Of a stretch of DNA of 64,000 nt, positions 34,172-46,124 are shown in pieces. Below the pieces are notes generated by a model. It was not told the origin of the DNA and did no database searches. It saw only the letters and a program-made list of their open reading frames with translations. The translations under genes were made by a program, and so were the position numbers. The stretch's first letter is position 1; the number at the start of each line of letters is the position of its first letter. Location: positions 62,001-126,000 of the forward strand of contig ML769555.1 in the NCBI GenBank assembly GCA_009733575.1, written 5' to 3'. This DNA comes from Gymnopus androsaceus JB14 (lineage: Eukaryota > Basidiomycota > Agaricomycetes > Agaricales > Omphalotaceae).

Positions 34172-36520
34172 ATGTCTGCTCGTTGTCTCCGTTCTCGCAC
34201 AAGGCAGGAGCAGTTAGATAAGGAGGTAGCTGATGCTGCCTCCACTGACTTCAGGGTTATCCAACCTGCGGCCAGGGGACATACTGCTGGTAACCTGCGT
34301 TGCATGGACCTGCTTCACTCTCTGGGAGCGGACACCCAATCCAACGCCTTTGTCCCCATTGCTGGTACACGTGCAGCCACTGCTGCTGAGCTGGCGGCCA
34401 TGTTGGACAACAAAGAAAAGGGCAAGGGCCACTGAGCCATATCGTGCTCCTCTGGGGCCTCTGCCCAATGGAGTGACCATTGTGTTGCCTCGACAGCCTC
34501 CCAAGGCTTCCTCATCTAGGGTCCCACCTCCTTCCACGAGCCACTCTCCAACGGTCTCAGCTCTGAGCCCATCTGTTTCCATACACAATGGGGCAGCAAG
34601 CACTCTGTCTCCGATGGTAAGTAGTTCTCGTCTGTCAGCTCCCTCTGCTCACACAGTACCGGTTGTTCAGTCTGGGGATCACGCCTTTGGCGACAGTCCT
34701 CCTTTCCATTCTCTGAGCCAATCTGCTGCATTTCCAACACCCAAACCTTCCAGGATGCCTATGGTCCATAGCTCTCATGAGTACTCCACTCCACACATTC
34801 CTTTTCTCCCCTCACCTTGTTCCATACAGGTGGCTCCATCGCGGTTCCAGCGACTGGGCAGTCCAGGGCATCTTCCAGTTCCTCGAGTGCTTGTATCTCC
34901 CAGACAGCTGGCCGTCACGTTTCCATCCCAGGCTTGGTAACTTCCGTGGTATCTGGTTGGGCAGGATCTTGCCTCCTGGGCCCAGTGGGTGGGCATATTG
35001 GCTCTCTGGCCTTGCCCTTCCCTGGCCATGCCCTCTCCCAGTGGTCATTGTCAGGCAGAGACACTCCTCGGGACCAATCCCGATACTCCATGTCGTGTAC
35101 TCCAGCCACGAACCTTGGTACCTTTGCCCTAAACCATCCGGCAACGGGTAATTCTGATTTCCAGTCCAACGTGTCGGCCAGACGTTTCACTCCGCAATTC
35201 GCCACAGCTCTGTCTCCAGCTCCAGATTGGCCAAATATAACCACATTCATCAGGAAAAATGGTCTGGGCCCAGGATGACCCCAGGTCACTTAGGCAGCCT
35301 AGGCCACCTATGAATAATGGAAAAACTTTGGACACCTCAGGTATCCTGAGCCTCCTAGGCCTCCTAAGCCTCCTAAGCCTCCTAGGAATTCTGAGGGTAT
35401 CCTCAGGTTGCCTCAGGTTGCCCCAGGATGCCTCAGGACAGCCCAGAACAGCTCAGGATGGCCCCCAGAATGCCTAGGAGGCTTAGGAGGCTTAGGAGGC
35501 CTAGGATGCCTAGGTTACCTGAGGTGTCCAAAGTTTTTGCATTATTCCTAGGTGGCCTAGGCTGCCTAAGTGACCTGGGGTCATCCTGGGCCCAGACCAT
35601 TTTTCCTGATGTTCCGGGGACCATCTCACTCCGTTCAGGGCCATATTCATTATCCACCTTCGCACCAGCAATACTCCACGTATCTGTCTCCAGTGCCCTC
35701 TCACCCCAGTCTCCAGCAAGCTACCTTCCCACCACCCATGCCACACCCACATTACCAGATGGGGTGCAGCATGCTGGTGTACACGAACACACAGCTGGCA
35801 GTGCAGAACTTTGTGCCTCCACTACCGCAGCTCATGCACATGCACACAGCACATCCAGGTATGGCAATGGATACTGAAGAGGACAACAGGAGCGATTTCA
35901 GAGATCCTCAATTCGTGGTAGTCCCATCCATTGCAACCCCTTACGCAATCGAGATGGCCTTGAACTCCTCGGTCATTTCATGCCTGCGGAAAGGCTGGGG
36001 GGAATACATCCCCATGGCTTATTTTGCAAGTCGATTTGCGGATAGCTCCTCTGTCACTGACCAGGGGGAATCGTTAGTCTTCGAGGTGGACAAGGTCAAG
36101 GTAAAGTCAAAGAGGCTGGTGGACTACCCGATCTCCAAGATCATGGCCACTGACTTCACAGAAATTGCAGCTGCCTATCCCAGGGCTGTCTTTAACCACT
36201 TCATCCCTGGAAAGTCCGGTTGCGTTGGCACTCCCAAGGTGGTGAACATCGCTTCGATGATCAAAGGACTATTCCGTTTGGTGACCACACGCCCTGACTT
36301 CATCCAGAACTTCGAGACGTACAAACAATACATTGAGAAGGCCCTCAGGGACTGGTTCAATAACAAGGAGAAGAATAATCAGATCAATCTCTTCCATGAG
36401 AATCTCTACCAGATGACGTTCAACACCGAGTGCAGGAAGCTTGCCACCGCTGTATCTGAGGAACAATGTCCCAGTTCTTCCAGTCCCTCTCGATCCCGAG
36501 CATCCAAACGTTCCTTTTGA
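34172..36520 (+). pseudogene. gag: DIRS-like element, gag-like ORF region
   Basis: Starts MSARCLRSRTRQEQLDKEV at 34172 and continues through at least three frames: a Ser/Pro-rich middle (34440-34940), a second part (34817-35250) ending PNITTF, and a folded-looking C-terminal part (35620-36520) with DPQFVVVPSIATPYAIEMAL, FEVDKVKVKSKRLVDYPISK and a long helix near EKALRDWFNNKEKNNQ. Position upstream of a DIRS-type RT and a zinc finger identifies it as the gag-like ORF1. A 358-base palindromic insertion (35251-35608) and frameshifts break it. Confidence 0.6.
35251..35608. mobile_element. GC-rich palindromic MITE inside the gag-like ORF
   Basis: Ends CAGGAAAAATGGTCTGGGCC and GGCCCAGACCATTTTTCCTG are perfect inverted repeats and the pairing runs on through CCCAGGTCACTTAGGCAGCC. 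The centre is made of short direct units CCTAAGCCTCCTAAGCCTCC and GCCTCAGGTTGCC. Flanks share only a dinucleotide, so the duplication is uncertain. Open frames through it on both strands are artefacts. Confidence 0.8.
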
Positions 36521-36562
36521 GACAACGGGCCTCCTGGAGCAGACTCGAGCAGTGAAAGCTCC

Positions 36563-36757
36563 ATGTCTCGAAACTGTACAATATGCTGGCTCTGTCTCTC
36601 CAACTCGCATCACCACAAAGATCACTGGTTCAAGAAGGGTGACTGGCTGCACAGGGAAGGAAAGAAGTTCGTTGACAAGGAAGGTCGCTGCTACTGTATT
36701 GGTTTCAACAGTCCCAATGGTTGCAAGGACCCCTCCTCCTGCTCCTACAAACATTGA
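36563..36757 (+). pseudogene. Gag zinc-finger segment
   Basis: A 64-residue frame with HHHKDHWFKKGDWLHREGKK-like basic region and the cysteine motif CYCIGFNSPNGCKDPSSCSY followed by KH, a C-x-C-x8-C-x5-C-x3-H pattern as seen in DIRS-type gag proteins (CCCH knuckle). It lies in a different frame from ORF1, so a shift separates the two. Confidence 0.6.
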
Positions 36758-38565
36758 TGCGGCGCCTGTGGTTCTTCCAACCATGGGTCCCAGCAACACC
36801 CTCGCTGACGTTAAGGCCATCACATGCTTCAAACCAGAAGCGTGGGCGAGACTTTTCAAGGAGACAAATGCTCCTGAGAAGTTCTCTGAGGTTCCGAAAG
36901 GCCTTGTGGAAGGTGTTCATATTGGCGTTGAGAATTTCGTCCTATCCTCCTCCTTCATCCCTCCAAATCATTTCAAATCCAAACGAGACGCATCAGTAGT
37001 CCGTGCCAAACTTCTAGATGAGATCAACCTTGGTAGAGTATCCAAAGGTTCCGATCCGGCAGTCCTTGAATTGCAGTTAGGGCATATTCGAACTGCTCCC
37101 ATCGCTGTAGTCAAACAGCAACCAGGCAAATCCTGTCTTGTTATCAACCACTCGTTTCCAAAATCAAAGCCTTTCATTCCGGAGGAATTCCCTCCCTGTA
37201 TTCCTATTCCCGCAGATATCACAAATCCTGTACCATCACCCTCTCCACATAGCAATACCACACCTCCAGACCTGCCCACAAAGTTCACTGTTAATCTAGC
37301 AGAAATATCCATGAATGCACTTATTGATTCAGACAACTTCCCGTGCGATTGGGGCACTTTTGCAGACTGTTTCCTCCTAGTAGTGGAAGCACCAGAAGGT
37401 ACGATGGCCATTCCGGCTCGTGATATGGTACTAACTCAATACTCATATCACCAGGAACTCAGGTGGCAGTTTTTGATGTCAACGCCGCATTCAGAAATGT
37501 TCCGATTCACCCTTCAGCATGGGCTTTCGCTGCGCTCTCCATTGACAGCAAAGTCTTCCTGAATCTGTGTCTAAACTTCGGTAAATGATCCTCTCCTGGC
37601 CTATGGGGCTGGATTGCCGATGCAATGGCATGGATACTGAAGCACCGAGGAGTCGAGGCCCTGCTTAAATGGGTAGACAACTTCATCTTCTTCAGATACC
37701 CAAAGCGGAAACTCTCAGATGAGACCTTCGAATACTCCTACAACGAATCAATCATCTGGGAGACAGCAGAAATCCTTGGCTGGCCTTGGGCCCCCAAGAA
37801 GTTTATGCCCTTTGCCTTCTCATATCTCTACATCGGCTTTTTCTGGGACCTCGCGAAATGAACTGTGGAACTCCCTGAAGAGAAGAAGTTGAAATACATT
37901 GACCGCATCCTCCCTTGGCTGTCCCTGGAGAAACAAAGCATGGACAATCAGCTGATTCAGCCAGCCTAATGCTAAATATCCTGATAGTTATCGCAGAGCA
38001 TTTTGCAAAATATCACAATAAGAATTTGCACTTGAAAAAAAACACAATGGAAAAATATTTGGTGAAGATTCTGGCCGGCCCAGCCGTGATGTCGGCAAGT
38101 CAGCAAAATAGGTGCTCTTGATTTTCCTCTTCTTCCAGCGCCTATTTGATTCTTTTGCCAGATATCTGGCATATTTATTAGCTTCTATGTCTTTTGCCAA
38201 ATATTTGGCATGATCATTAATGCTTAATAAAAGTGGCGGGCCAGGCGCTTAGTTTGCACGTATGCCCGCCCACTGGCCCACTGCTTATGGGCGCTTATTT
38301 TCCGAAAAAAATGGATTATTGGGTCCCATAAATCCCCAAAAAATCACTAAAAATGCTAAAAATATTCAGGGGGCGGGGTCAGGTGCACTGGCACATAATT
38401 TAGACATGTATATACATTGCTGGACCCTTATGGGCGCTTATTTTCCAAAAAAAAAAAAAAAAAAAAATCACTTACTGGATCCCATAAATCCTCAAAAAAT
38501 CCCGAAAAATACCAAAAATATTCGGAGGTGGGGTCAGGTACACTGGCACATGATTTGTATATGTA

Positions 38566-39307
38566 CACTGGCGGCCAAAACTGATGGACCCCCCAAATCG
38601 GGAAGGTGGGCGCTAAAACGATCAAAATTCGTCGTCATTGAGAGAAATAGCGAGCAGTGGTGCATGCAGTAGATTTTATATATTCTAATGTACATAGGCT
38701 GGTGTAGAATGCTTCAAAGTGCCCATATTCCAGAAAGAACAACCACAAAGCTCAAAAATTGAGTGACAACAGCAAGTACATTTTCAAAACTTGTGGAGGT
38801 CGTTGAAGCACAGTTTGGGTGAATTATCTTGCCATAAGTCATGTATATGGCTTAGAAGATCAAGTAGTAATCCTAAAGATAGTAAAAAGTGAGATTGAGC
38901 CACAAAAACTTCAAGGCAGCATGCGTACCTGTCACCCAGAGCTTTTCCTGCCCTTCAGTGCAACAACACTCAATACTCTGCCACAAAAAGTTTCTCTGTA
39001 GCATTTACTACCATCCTAGGACCCATTGGCATCTTTTCCTTGTTCCAAAAAGCCCATCTTTGCTGCGAAACACATGAGGAAGCTATCCAAATTGTTTGGA
39101 GCGTTGTCGGCAGAAAATAAGAAAAAATGCTCCGGAATTTTGGGCTACCAGCGATGAGGAGTGGTCCGGGTTGCATAGAGTAAAATTTGAAGCAATTTTG
39201 AGGTCAGTTGTTGAGCTGCTCACAAAGGACGATGATGACGATGAATTTTGACCATTTTAGCGCCCACCTTCCCGATTTGGGGGGTCCATCAGTTTTGGCC
39301 GCCAGTG
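38566..39307. mobile_element. TA-flanked element nested in the 4.16 kb transposon
   Basis: Ends CACTGGCGGCCAAAACTGATGG and its inverse pair over about 70 bases, flanked by TA (38564-38565, 39308-39309). The centre (38690-39200) has short open frames but no recognised domain. A lone copy of one end recurs at about 39353-39402, showing a second insertion or a rearrangement. Confidence 0.85.
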
Positions 39308-40049
39308 TACATATACAAATCATGTGCCAGTGTACCTGACCCCACCTCCGAATACCTTCCCAATTTGGGGGGTCCATCAGTTTTGGCCGCCAGTGTATAT
39401 GTATGCTGGATGCTTATGGGCGCTTATTTTCCGAAAAAAAACAAGGTCAATTATTGGGTCCCATAAATCCCGAAAAATCATGAAAACTGCTAAAAATATT
39501 CAGGGGTGGGGTCAGGTGCACTAGCACATGATCTATTTATAAAGTACTAAAAATATTCAGAGAGTGGGGTTGGGTGCACTGGCACATGATTTATGTATGT
39601 ATATATTGTTGGGTACTAATGGGCACTAATTTTCCAAAGAAAAGTCAGTTATTGGGCCCATAAATCCCAAAAAAATTGTGAAAAATGCGAAAAATATTCA
39701 GGGAGTGTGGTTAGGTGCACTAGCACATGATTTATATATATATAACAAGTGATTAGTAAAAAAATTCCCACACTCAGTAGAAAAACAAAGTGGTAGTGCC
39801 CTATATTGTCACCTGACTGATACCAAGATTTCCTTACTTGGGTTGAAAATGCCCTCAGGAATCACACTTTACTTGCTCAATCCAGAGTCTTTGAAAATTT
39901 GACGTCCTCAAAAATGAAAATTTTCAAAGTCATTTTTATTCAAGAGCATCATTCAAATCAAGTTACTGTCATTATTTATGCAAAGACTCCATCTGGCGCT
40001 GCATGAGTAACCACTACATGCCAGCATTGACCCACTTTCACCCTAGCCC

Positions 40050-40760
40050 AAACATATCAACTAGTACTAGTTACTACTAAGTAATTTGGAGTTACTAGTA
40101 CTAATTGCTAGTAAGTAACTCAGATTTGATAGCACTAATTACTAGTAACTTAAGTAACTTGGAGTTGATAGCACTAATTACTAGTAAGCAACTCAGAGTT
40201 ACTAGTACTAATTACTAGTAAGCAACTGAAAGTTACTAGTACTACTAATTACTAGTAAGTATCCCAGAGCTACTAGTTAGCACTAATTACTAGTATGCAA
40301 CTCAGAGTTACTAGTACTAATTACTAGTAAGTAACCTGGAGCTACTAGTTAGCACTAATTACTATTAAGCAACTTGGAGGTACTAGTACTCATTACTAGT
40401 AAGCAACTGAGAGTTAGTACTAATTACTAGTAAATAACTCGGAGTTGATAGCACTAATTACCAGTAAGCACTTGAGAGTTAGTACTAATTACTAGTAAGT
40501 AACCCAGAGCTACTAGTACTTATTACTAGTAAGTAACTCGGAGTTGATAGTACTGATTACTAGTAAGTAACTCGGAGTTACTATTACTAATTACTAGTAA
40601 GTAACCCGGAGCTACTAGTACTCATTACTAGTAAGTAACTTGGAGTTGATAGTACTAATTACTGGTAAGTAACTCGGAGTTACTATTACTAATTACTAAG
40701 GGTGACCTGGAGCTACTAGTAGTCATTACTGGTAAGTAACTCAGAGCTACTAGTCAGGGC
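40050..40760. repeat. TACTAGT satellite
   Basis: About twenty copies of a 32-40-base unit GTTACTAGTACTAATTACTAGTAAGTAACTCGGA and variants; each unit is itself nearly palindromic around ACTAGT. It forms the centre of the 4.16 kb palindromic transposon. Confidence 0.9.
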
Positions 40761-43016
40761 CGGTGGGCAGATATGTGCACCTCTTTTGCAAACTAAGCTC
40801 CCTTAAGGAGCCAATAATAGATAAATTAAGGGCTAGTGCACCTAACCCCACCCCCTGGATATTTTTGGTATTTTTTTAAATTTCTTGGAGATTTATGAAA
40901 CTCAATAATTGACTTTTTGTTCTTGGAAAATAAGCACCTATAAGCACCCAGCAATATATATACATACATAAATCATGTGACAGTGCACTTGACCCCACTC
41001 CCTGAATATTTTTAGTATTTTCTATCCTTATATAAATCATATGCTAGTGCACCTAACCTCACCCCCTGAATGTATTTTTTGCATTTTTCATGATTTTTTG
41101 GGGATTTACGGGACCCAATAGGTATTTTGTTTTCGTAAAATGAGCATGCATAAGTGGCCAACAATATATATATATGAATCATTTGCCAGTGCACTTGACC
41201 TCACCCCCCGGATATTTTTTGCATTTTTCACAATTTTTTGGGGATTTATAAAACCCAGTAATTGACTTTTTTTTGAAAAATAAGTGCCCATAAGTACCCA
41301 ACAATCTATATACATACATAAATCAAGTGCCAGTGCACCTGACCCCACTTCCTGAATATTTTTAGTATTTTATATACATATACAAATCATGTGCTATTGC
41401 ACCTAATCCCACCCCCTGAATATTCTCAGTATTTCTCATGATTTTGTGGGGATTCATGGGATCCAATAAGCAACTTTTCCAGAAAATAAGCACTCATAGG
41501 CGTCCAGCAATGTATATACATATATAAATCATGTACCAGTGCACCTGACCCTACCCCTGAATACTTTTAGTATTTTCATGATTTTTTGGGGATTTATGGG
41601 ACCCAATAATCCATTTTTTCGGAAAATAAGCACCCATAAGCAGCGGGCCAATATATAAATCATGTGCCAGTGCACCTGACCCCGCCCCCTGAATATTTTT
41701 AGCATTTTTCACGATTTTTTGGAGATTTATGGGACCCAATAATCCATTTTTTCGGAAAATAAGTGCCCATAAGCAGCAGGTCAGTGGCTGGCATACGTGC
41801 AAACTAAGCGCCCGGCCCGCCACTTTTATTAAGCATTAATGATAATGCCAAATATTTGGCAAAAGACACAGAAGCTAATAAATATGCCAGATATTTGGCA
41901 AAAGAATCAGATAGGCGCTGGGGGAAGGGGAAAATCAAGAACACCTATTTTGCTGACTTGCCGACATCACGGCTGGGCCAGCCAGAATCTTCACCAAATA
42001 TTTTTCCATTGTATTTTTTTCAAGGGCAAATTCTTATTGTAATATTTTGCAAAACGCTCTACGATAACTATCGGGATATTTAGCATTAGGCTGGCTACAT
42101 CTAGTGGGACAATGCTGAGACTCTCATTGGGACGCTCAACCATGTCTGTCTCATTGTTCCTGCGGGCCGTTCACACCTGGTCAATCTGTATGGTTTCCGC
42201 TCCGGCTTCAAAGGCTCGAGAGCACAGTCATTTTCACACCACTCCATCCCATCAAAACTACGCAATGATCTCCAATGGTGGCATGAATACCTGAGCAGAC
42301 CATTCATCAGCTTGGACATCATCAAGCTCCCACCAATGTCAGACACTGAACTCTTCATTGACGCATCTACAGGCTGGGGCATTGGCCTGATCCTCAACAG
42401 AAAATGGCTGGCCTGGGAGTTCAAGGATGGTTGGGACAGCAACCCAGACCGCCACATCGGCTGGGTGGAGATGGTTGCCATCGAGCTAGCCATCCAGATG
42501 CTCATTGCCACGGGCCACTGCAGAATCTGAGTGCGTATCTGATCCGACAATAAAGGTGTTGTAGGCACACTGAAGAAGGGCTGTTCCCGCGGACCGGAAA
42601 TCAATCTCATCCTCCGAAAAATCATTGAGCTCATGCAAGAGCATGAGATATGGGTTGAATGCAAATGGGTTTCTACTCACAAAAATCCCACGGACGATCC
42701 ATCCAGAGGAATCCTAGGACCTCGAAAATGCATGCACACCCATCCACCTGCCGTTCCATGACACCTAAAAGCCTTCGTCAACAACTCCATTACTCCGAAT
42801 GATCCTCACGTTCCATCTGCATAATCCAAATATAGAGATACTTCCATCCATACTGTTGTACTCCTGCAATACCAACAAATATCCTAATGTACTGCATTTT
42901 CAAAGGAACTCCCTCATAGCGATTAGCGCCTAACTAGAGGCGCCTACTTAGTAGCACTGGAAATTGACACCCAAACTTAACCCAAACCGCCATCCTCTAT
43001 ACTACAAATCTGCGAT

Positions 43017-44100
43017 ATGCCATCCCACCGTCACGACAGGGCCAAGTCTTCCGCATCTCGCGCTAAGGAAAATACAAGACCCAAGCCTGCCACAGCTCTA
43101 TCATTGTCCACGAAAGATGTCATGGACTCTTCCATCACTGCAGCCACCCAAAACAGAAAATTGAGGAACGTCGGCGAGTTTCTGAACTGGGCAGACAGTG
43201 CAGGTTTAGATCAACAAGACGTTCTCCCTCCTGCTGAAGCCACACTATGCAATTTTGCTGCATCCTTTGCTGGCCGCCTAGCAGGAGCAACCGTGAAGGC
43301 CAAGATCTCAGCAGTGAAAGGTTGGGTAGCTCGAAGAGGAATGCAGTGGAAAGGCAGAGTGAACCTTGGCAGGGTTGTTTCAGGAGTAGAACGCAGAGCT
43401 CCTGCTTCCTCCTTCAGGAAGGAAAGAGATTCAGTCGAAGAAGACCACCTGCGCCTTCTACATGAAGGTCTAGATTTATCTGGGAAATGCGGAAAGGATC
43501 GCGCAATTGCAGCAGCAGCCAAAGCTCTTTTCGCGGGCCAAATGCGTGCTGGCGAGCCACTAGGTTCATCCCCAGCCCTTTCTGACTTCGACCACAACAC
43601 CTTTCCCACCGTCGGAGATCTTCTCCCCCCAAACAACACAGGAGAGCACATCCTCTGCCTTCCAAAGACCAAGACTCCCCAGTCAAGGGGAGAAAAGGTC
43701 ATCCTAGTGTCCAAAGCAGGTCGAACCTGCCCAAACTGCGCCTTCCGCCACCACCTGCAGGTCAATCATTTGGGAAGCAAGCATCCCCTCATGGCCTACC
43801 AAAATGAACACAACAAACTGGCCATCCTGATGAAAAGCAATTTCCTTGCTCACTGCAATGACATCTGGTCTTCGAAAGGGCTACTGAGAATGACAGGCCA
43901 CTGCTTCCGCATTGGAGGCACGACTCACCTGCTTATCTCTGGTGTGCCACCAGATGTAGTTAAAGCTCTCAGACGCTGGAAGTCCCATGCTTTCTCAAGT
44001 ATTGGAGGAATCTAGACTCCCTTGCATCTATTCACCTCCACCGTCACCACACACAACAGAAATACCACGATTGTATCCAACGTTGCAATCGGTCTGCCCC
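43017..44100 (+). pseudogene. Tyrosine recombinase of the DIRS-like element
   Basis: A 332-residue frame with an N-terminal SAM-like helical domain (NRKLRNVGEFLNWADSAGL, ATVKAKISAVKGWVARRGM) and a catalytic domain: first Arg in AKALFAGQMRAGEPLGSSP, H-x-x-R in TGHCFRIGGTTHLLISGVP, then ALRRWKS. The frame ends FSSIGGI, but the next frame over reads FLKYWRNLDSLASIHLHRH, which holds the expected catalytic Tyr (YW) and the usual tail, so a single-base loss at about 43992 removes the nucleophile. This enzyme would integrate the element's circular DNA. It follows the RNase H block directly, confirming a DIRS/Ngaro-type order. Confidence 0.88.
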
Positions 44101-44499
44101 ATACTAAACCAGTGTTCAGCATCTCCGCTTGTTAATCCTACATATCTCTCGCCAGCTCCAGACTATTCTGCACACATACAGATACATATCAATTTGTCTC
44201 TCATATGAATCACGTTACCTTCGATACACTTTCCTGGGTCATCTCTAGGAACTCAATGCCCTTGGCTAGGTTGCACCTTCTGGGCCTGTCCTCTAAATTT
44301 CCGACGCGCCTGCAGCTTCTTTGCATGGGTTGTCTGAAAATTTATCCTGAGCACCCCCAGGCCAGTATATTAATTCTACCTTCCATATATTTATTCACTA
44401 GCAGAATTACTATACCCGTAGCTTCACCCAACACACATATCCAGGGTGTTTATACAAATTTGTTCTGAAAAGTCAAAAGTGTGACTGTAAGCAATCCAG

Positions 44500-45053
44500 A
44501 CAAAAGGGATTCTACAGACCATGGTTTCCATAGACTACTACATTTTGTAGTGTGTGGATTCCACAGACCATGGATTCCATAGACTAGTATATTTTTAGTC
44601 TATGGATTCCACAGACCATGGATTCCATAGACTATATTATTTTTTAGTCCATGGATTCCACAGACCATGGATTCCATAGACCACAGACCATGGATTCCAA
44701 GACCATGGATTCCATAGACTAGTATATTTTTTAGTCCATGGATTCCACAGACCATGGATTCCATAGACTATATTATTTTTTAGTCCATGGATTCCACAGA
44801 CCATGATTCCATAGACTACTACATTTTGCAGTCTGTGGATTCCACAGACCATGGACTCCATAGACTACAATATTTTGTAGTCCATGGATTCCACAGACCA
44901 TGGATTCCATATAGTGTGACACCTGTCACACCATGGATTCCAGGCTGGCCCCTGGAATCCAGGGCCCTGGATTTCCTGTGGATTTACTTCATATTAGATA
45001 GTGGATTGTTACACTTTGGTCTAACTAAGAAGATATAAATTGGGGCAGCCTGA
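44500..45053 (-). repeat. Satellite array with leader, right arm of the distant inverted repeat
   Basis: Read on the minus strand it starts CAGGCTGCCCCAATTTATA and continues into AGGGCCCTGGATT and the TATGGAATCCATGGTCTGTG satellite, nearly identical to 31094 onwards. A TGTGACACCTGTCACA palindrome stands at the leader-array boundary. Confidence 0.88.
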
Positions 45054-45059
45054 AGTGCT

Positions 45060-45430
45060 GCCTAATCTAATTTTTTTTTCCATATTTTCATGATTTTTTG
45101 GTAATTTATAGGGCCCAATAGCGACATTTCCTTTTTTAAGTGCTGGTAGCACCTATTAATGTATTCCCACTCCCGCTGCCCGAATCCCGCCCAATCTAAT
45201 TTTTTCAATATTTTTTATGATTTTTTGATGATTTTTAGAACCCAATGCCAACACTTTTCTTTTTTAAGCACCCATTGGCATATTCCCGCCTTCCCGGCCC
45301 CAATCCCGCCCCAATTTAATTTTTTTGACTTTTTTTATGATTTTTTGGTGATTTATGGGACCCAATGCCACTTTTTAATTTTTTTAAGTGCCAGTACCAT
45401 CCTCCAGCACTTTAAGCGCTGGTGAGCGGG
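45060..45430. repeat. Degenerate tandem repeat, about 110-130 bases
   Basis: Three diverged units with CATGATTTTTTGGTAATTTAT, GGGCCCAATAGC / GGACCCAATGCC, TTTTTTAAGTGC and CCCGCCCCAAT. Clearly related to the arm repeats of the 4.16 kb transposon at 37949. Confidence 0.65.
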
Positions 45431-46124
45431 CAGACACATGCCCGTGCCTAGCCTGCACCCCCTGAAGTGGTCACGAGGTATGTCTGCAATAGCAGCTACC
45501 TATCCAGCTAATATTCCCTGCTATACTAGTTATTGGGATTTGCTACAATAGCAAATCCTAAGTTATCAGGTTTTGCTATAGCATCCTAGCTGCCTCTGGT
45601 GACTTTCAGAGCTCTGGCCTCGGACCAAGAAGAAAGCACACACCGACCATGTACAATGTATTTGCACCTGTTACTCAGTGTTGACAAGTGGAAAGTGTCT
45701 ACATGAATCTTTTGAAACAATGAAGGAGTGTGGGTTAAAGTGGGTGGGGATTCCATCGGTACAAGTGTTCTTCATCATCAAGGAAGAACTTAATAGCTTT
45801 CTTTTCAAGTTGGGAGTAATCCCTTACTGAGCTGCTTGGTAGAGTGATCTGGCCTTTATTTCAGCCATGGTAGCTAGGGATCACATCAACCTTGAGTAGT
45901 TGCTCAAGCTCGGGATTGATCAGGAAGGGTAATTCCCCAACCACCCAATTAGAGAGCAAACGGGTGATTAATTCCTAGTGAGCAACTGCCTGACAGCCCA
46001 AATTAATATCTTATCTACCAGTAGTAGATATAGATCAAAGTAATCAGTTCCGAGCCACCGACAATGATCATACCGGGCCCGGCCACCCAACCGGGCGGCC
46101 CAGATCCAGTAAAAACAATGTTAA

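Larger units (their letters stand above)
37949..42106. mobile_element. 4.16 kb palindromic TIR transposon (7-base-duplication family), copy 2
   Basis: Ends CAGCTGATTCAGCCAGCC and GGCTGGCTACATCTAGTG, flanked by an exact 7-base duplication GGACAAT (37942-37948, 42107-42113). The arms are inverted copies for at least 370 bases, including GCCAAATATTTGGCA palindromes, then tandem units containing CATGATTTTTTGGGGATTTATGGGACCCAATAA in opposite orientation on the two sides (38270-39730 and 40830-41770). The middle is a TACTAGT satellite. No transposase is visible. Ends match the element at 60291 (CAGCTGATTC / ATCTAGTG). Confidence 0.9.
36760..42820 (+). pseudogene. pol: DIRS-like reverse transcriptase and RNase H, split by a transposon
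   Basis: RT pieces: AWARLFKETNAPEKFSEVPK (36838), FVLSSSFIPPNHFKSKRDAS, APIAVVKQQPGKSCLVINHS, the first catalytic motif in VAVFDVNAAFRNVPIHPSAW (about 37464), and the second in LLKWVDNFIFFRYP (about 37660) where DIRS elements usually have VDDFIFF, so one catalytic Asp is Asn. After LEKQSMDN (37948) a 4.16 kb element intervenes; the frame resumes at 42114 with AETLIGTLNHVCLIVPAGRS. RNase H: ELFIDASTGWGIGLILN (42349), GWVEMVAIELAI, and SDNKGVVGTLKKG, then WVSTHKNPTDDPSRGILGP. Additional stops at about 37586, 37859 and 42528. Confidence 0.85.

Noticed and set aside
34777..35877. Several overlapping 70-150-codon frames on both strands
   Set aside because: They arise from GC-rich gag sequence and the 358-base palindrome; only the frame consistent with the gag-like ORF is kept.
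40050..40760. CRISPR-like array
   Set aside because: Units are contiguous and nearly palindromic with no unique spacers, and the genome is eukaryotic.
37949..42106. Helitron, because of the CTAG near the right end
   Set aside because: A 7-base duplication and long inverted arms are present, which Helitrons lack.
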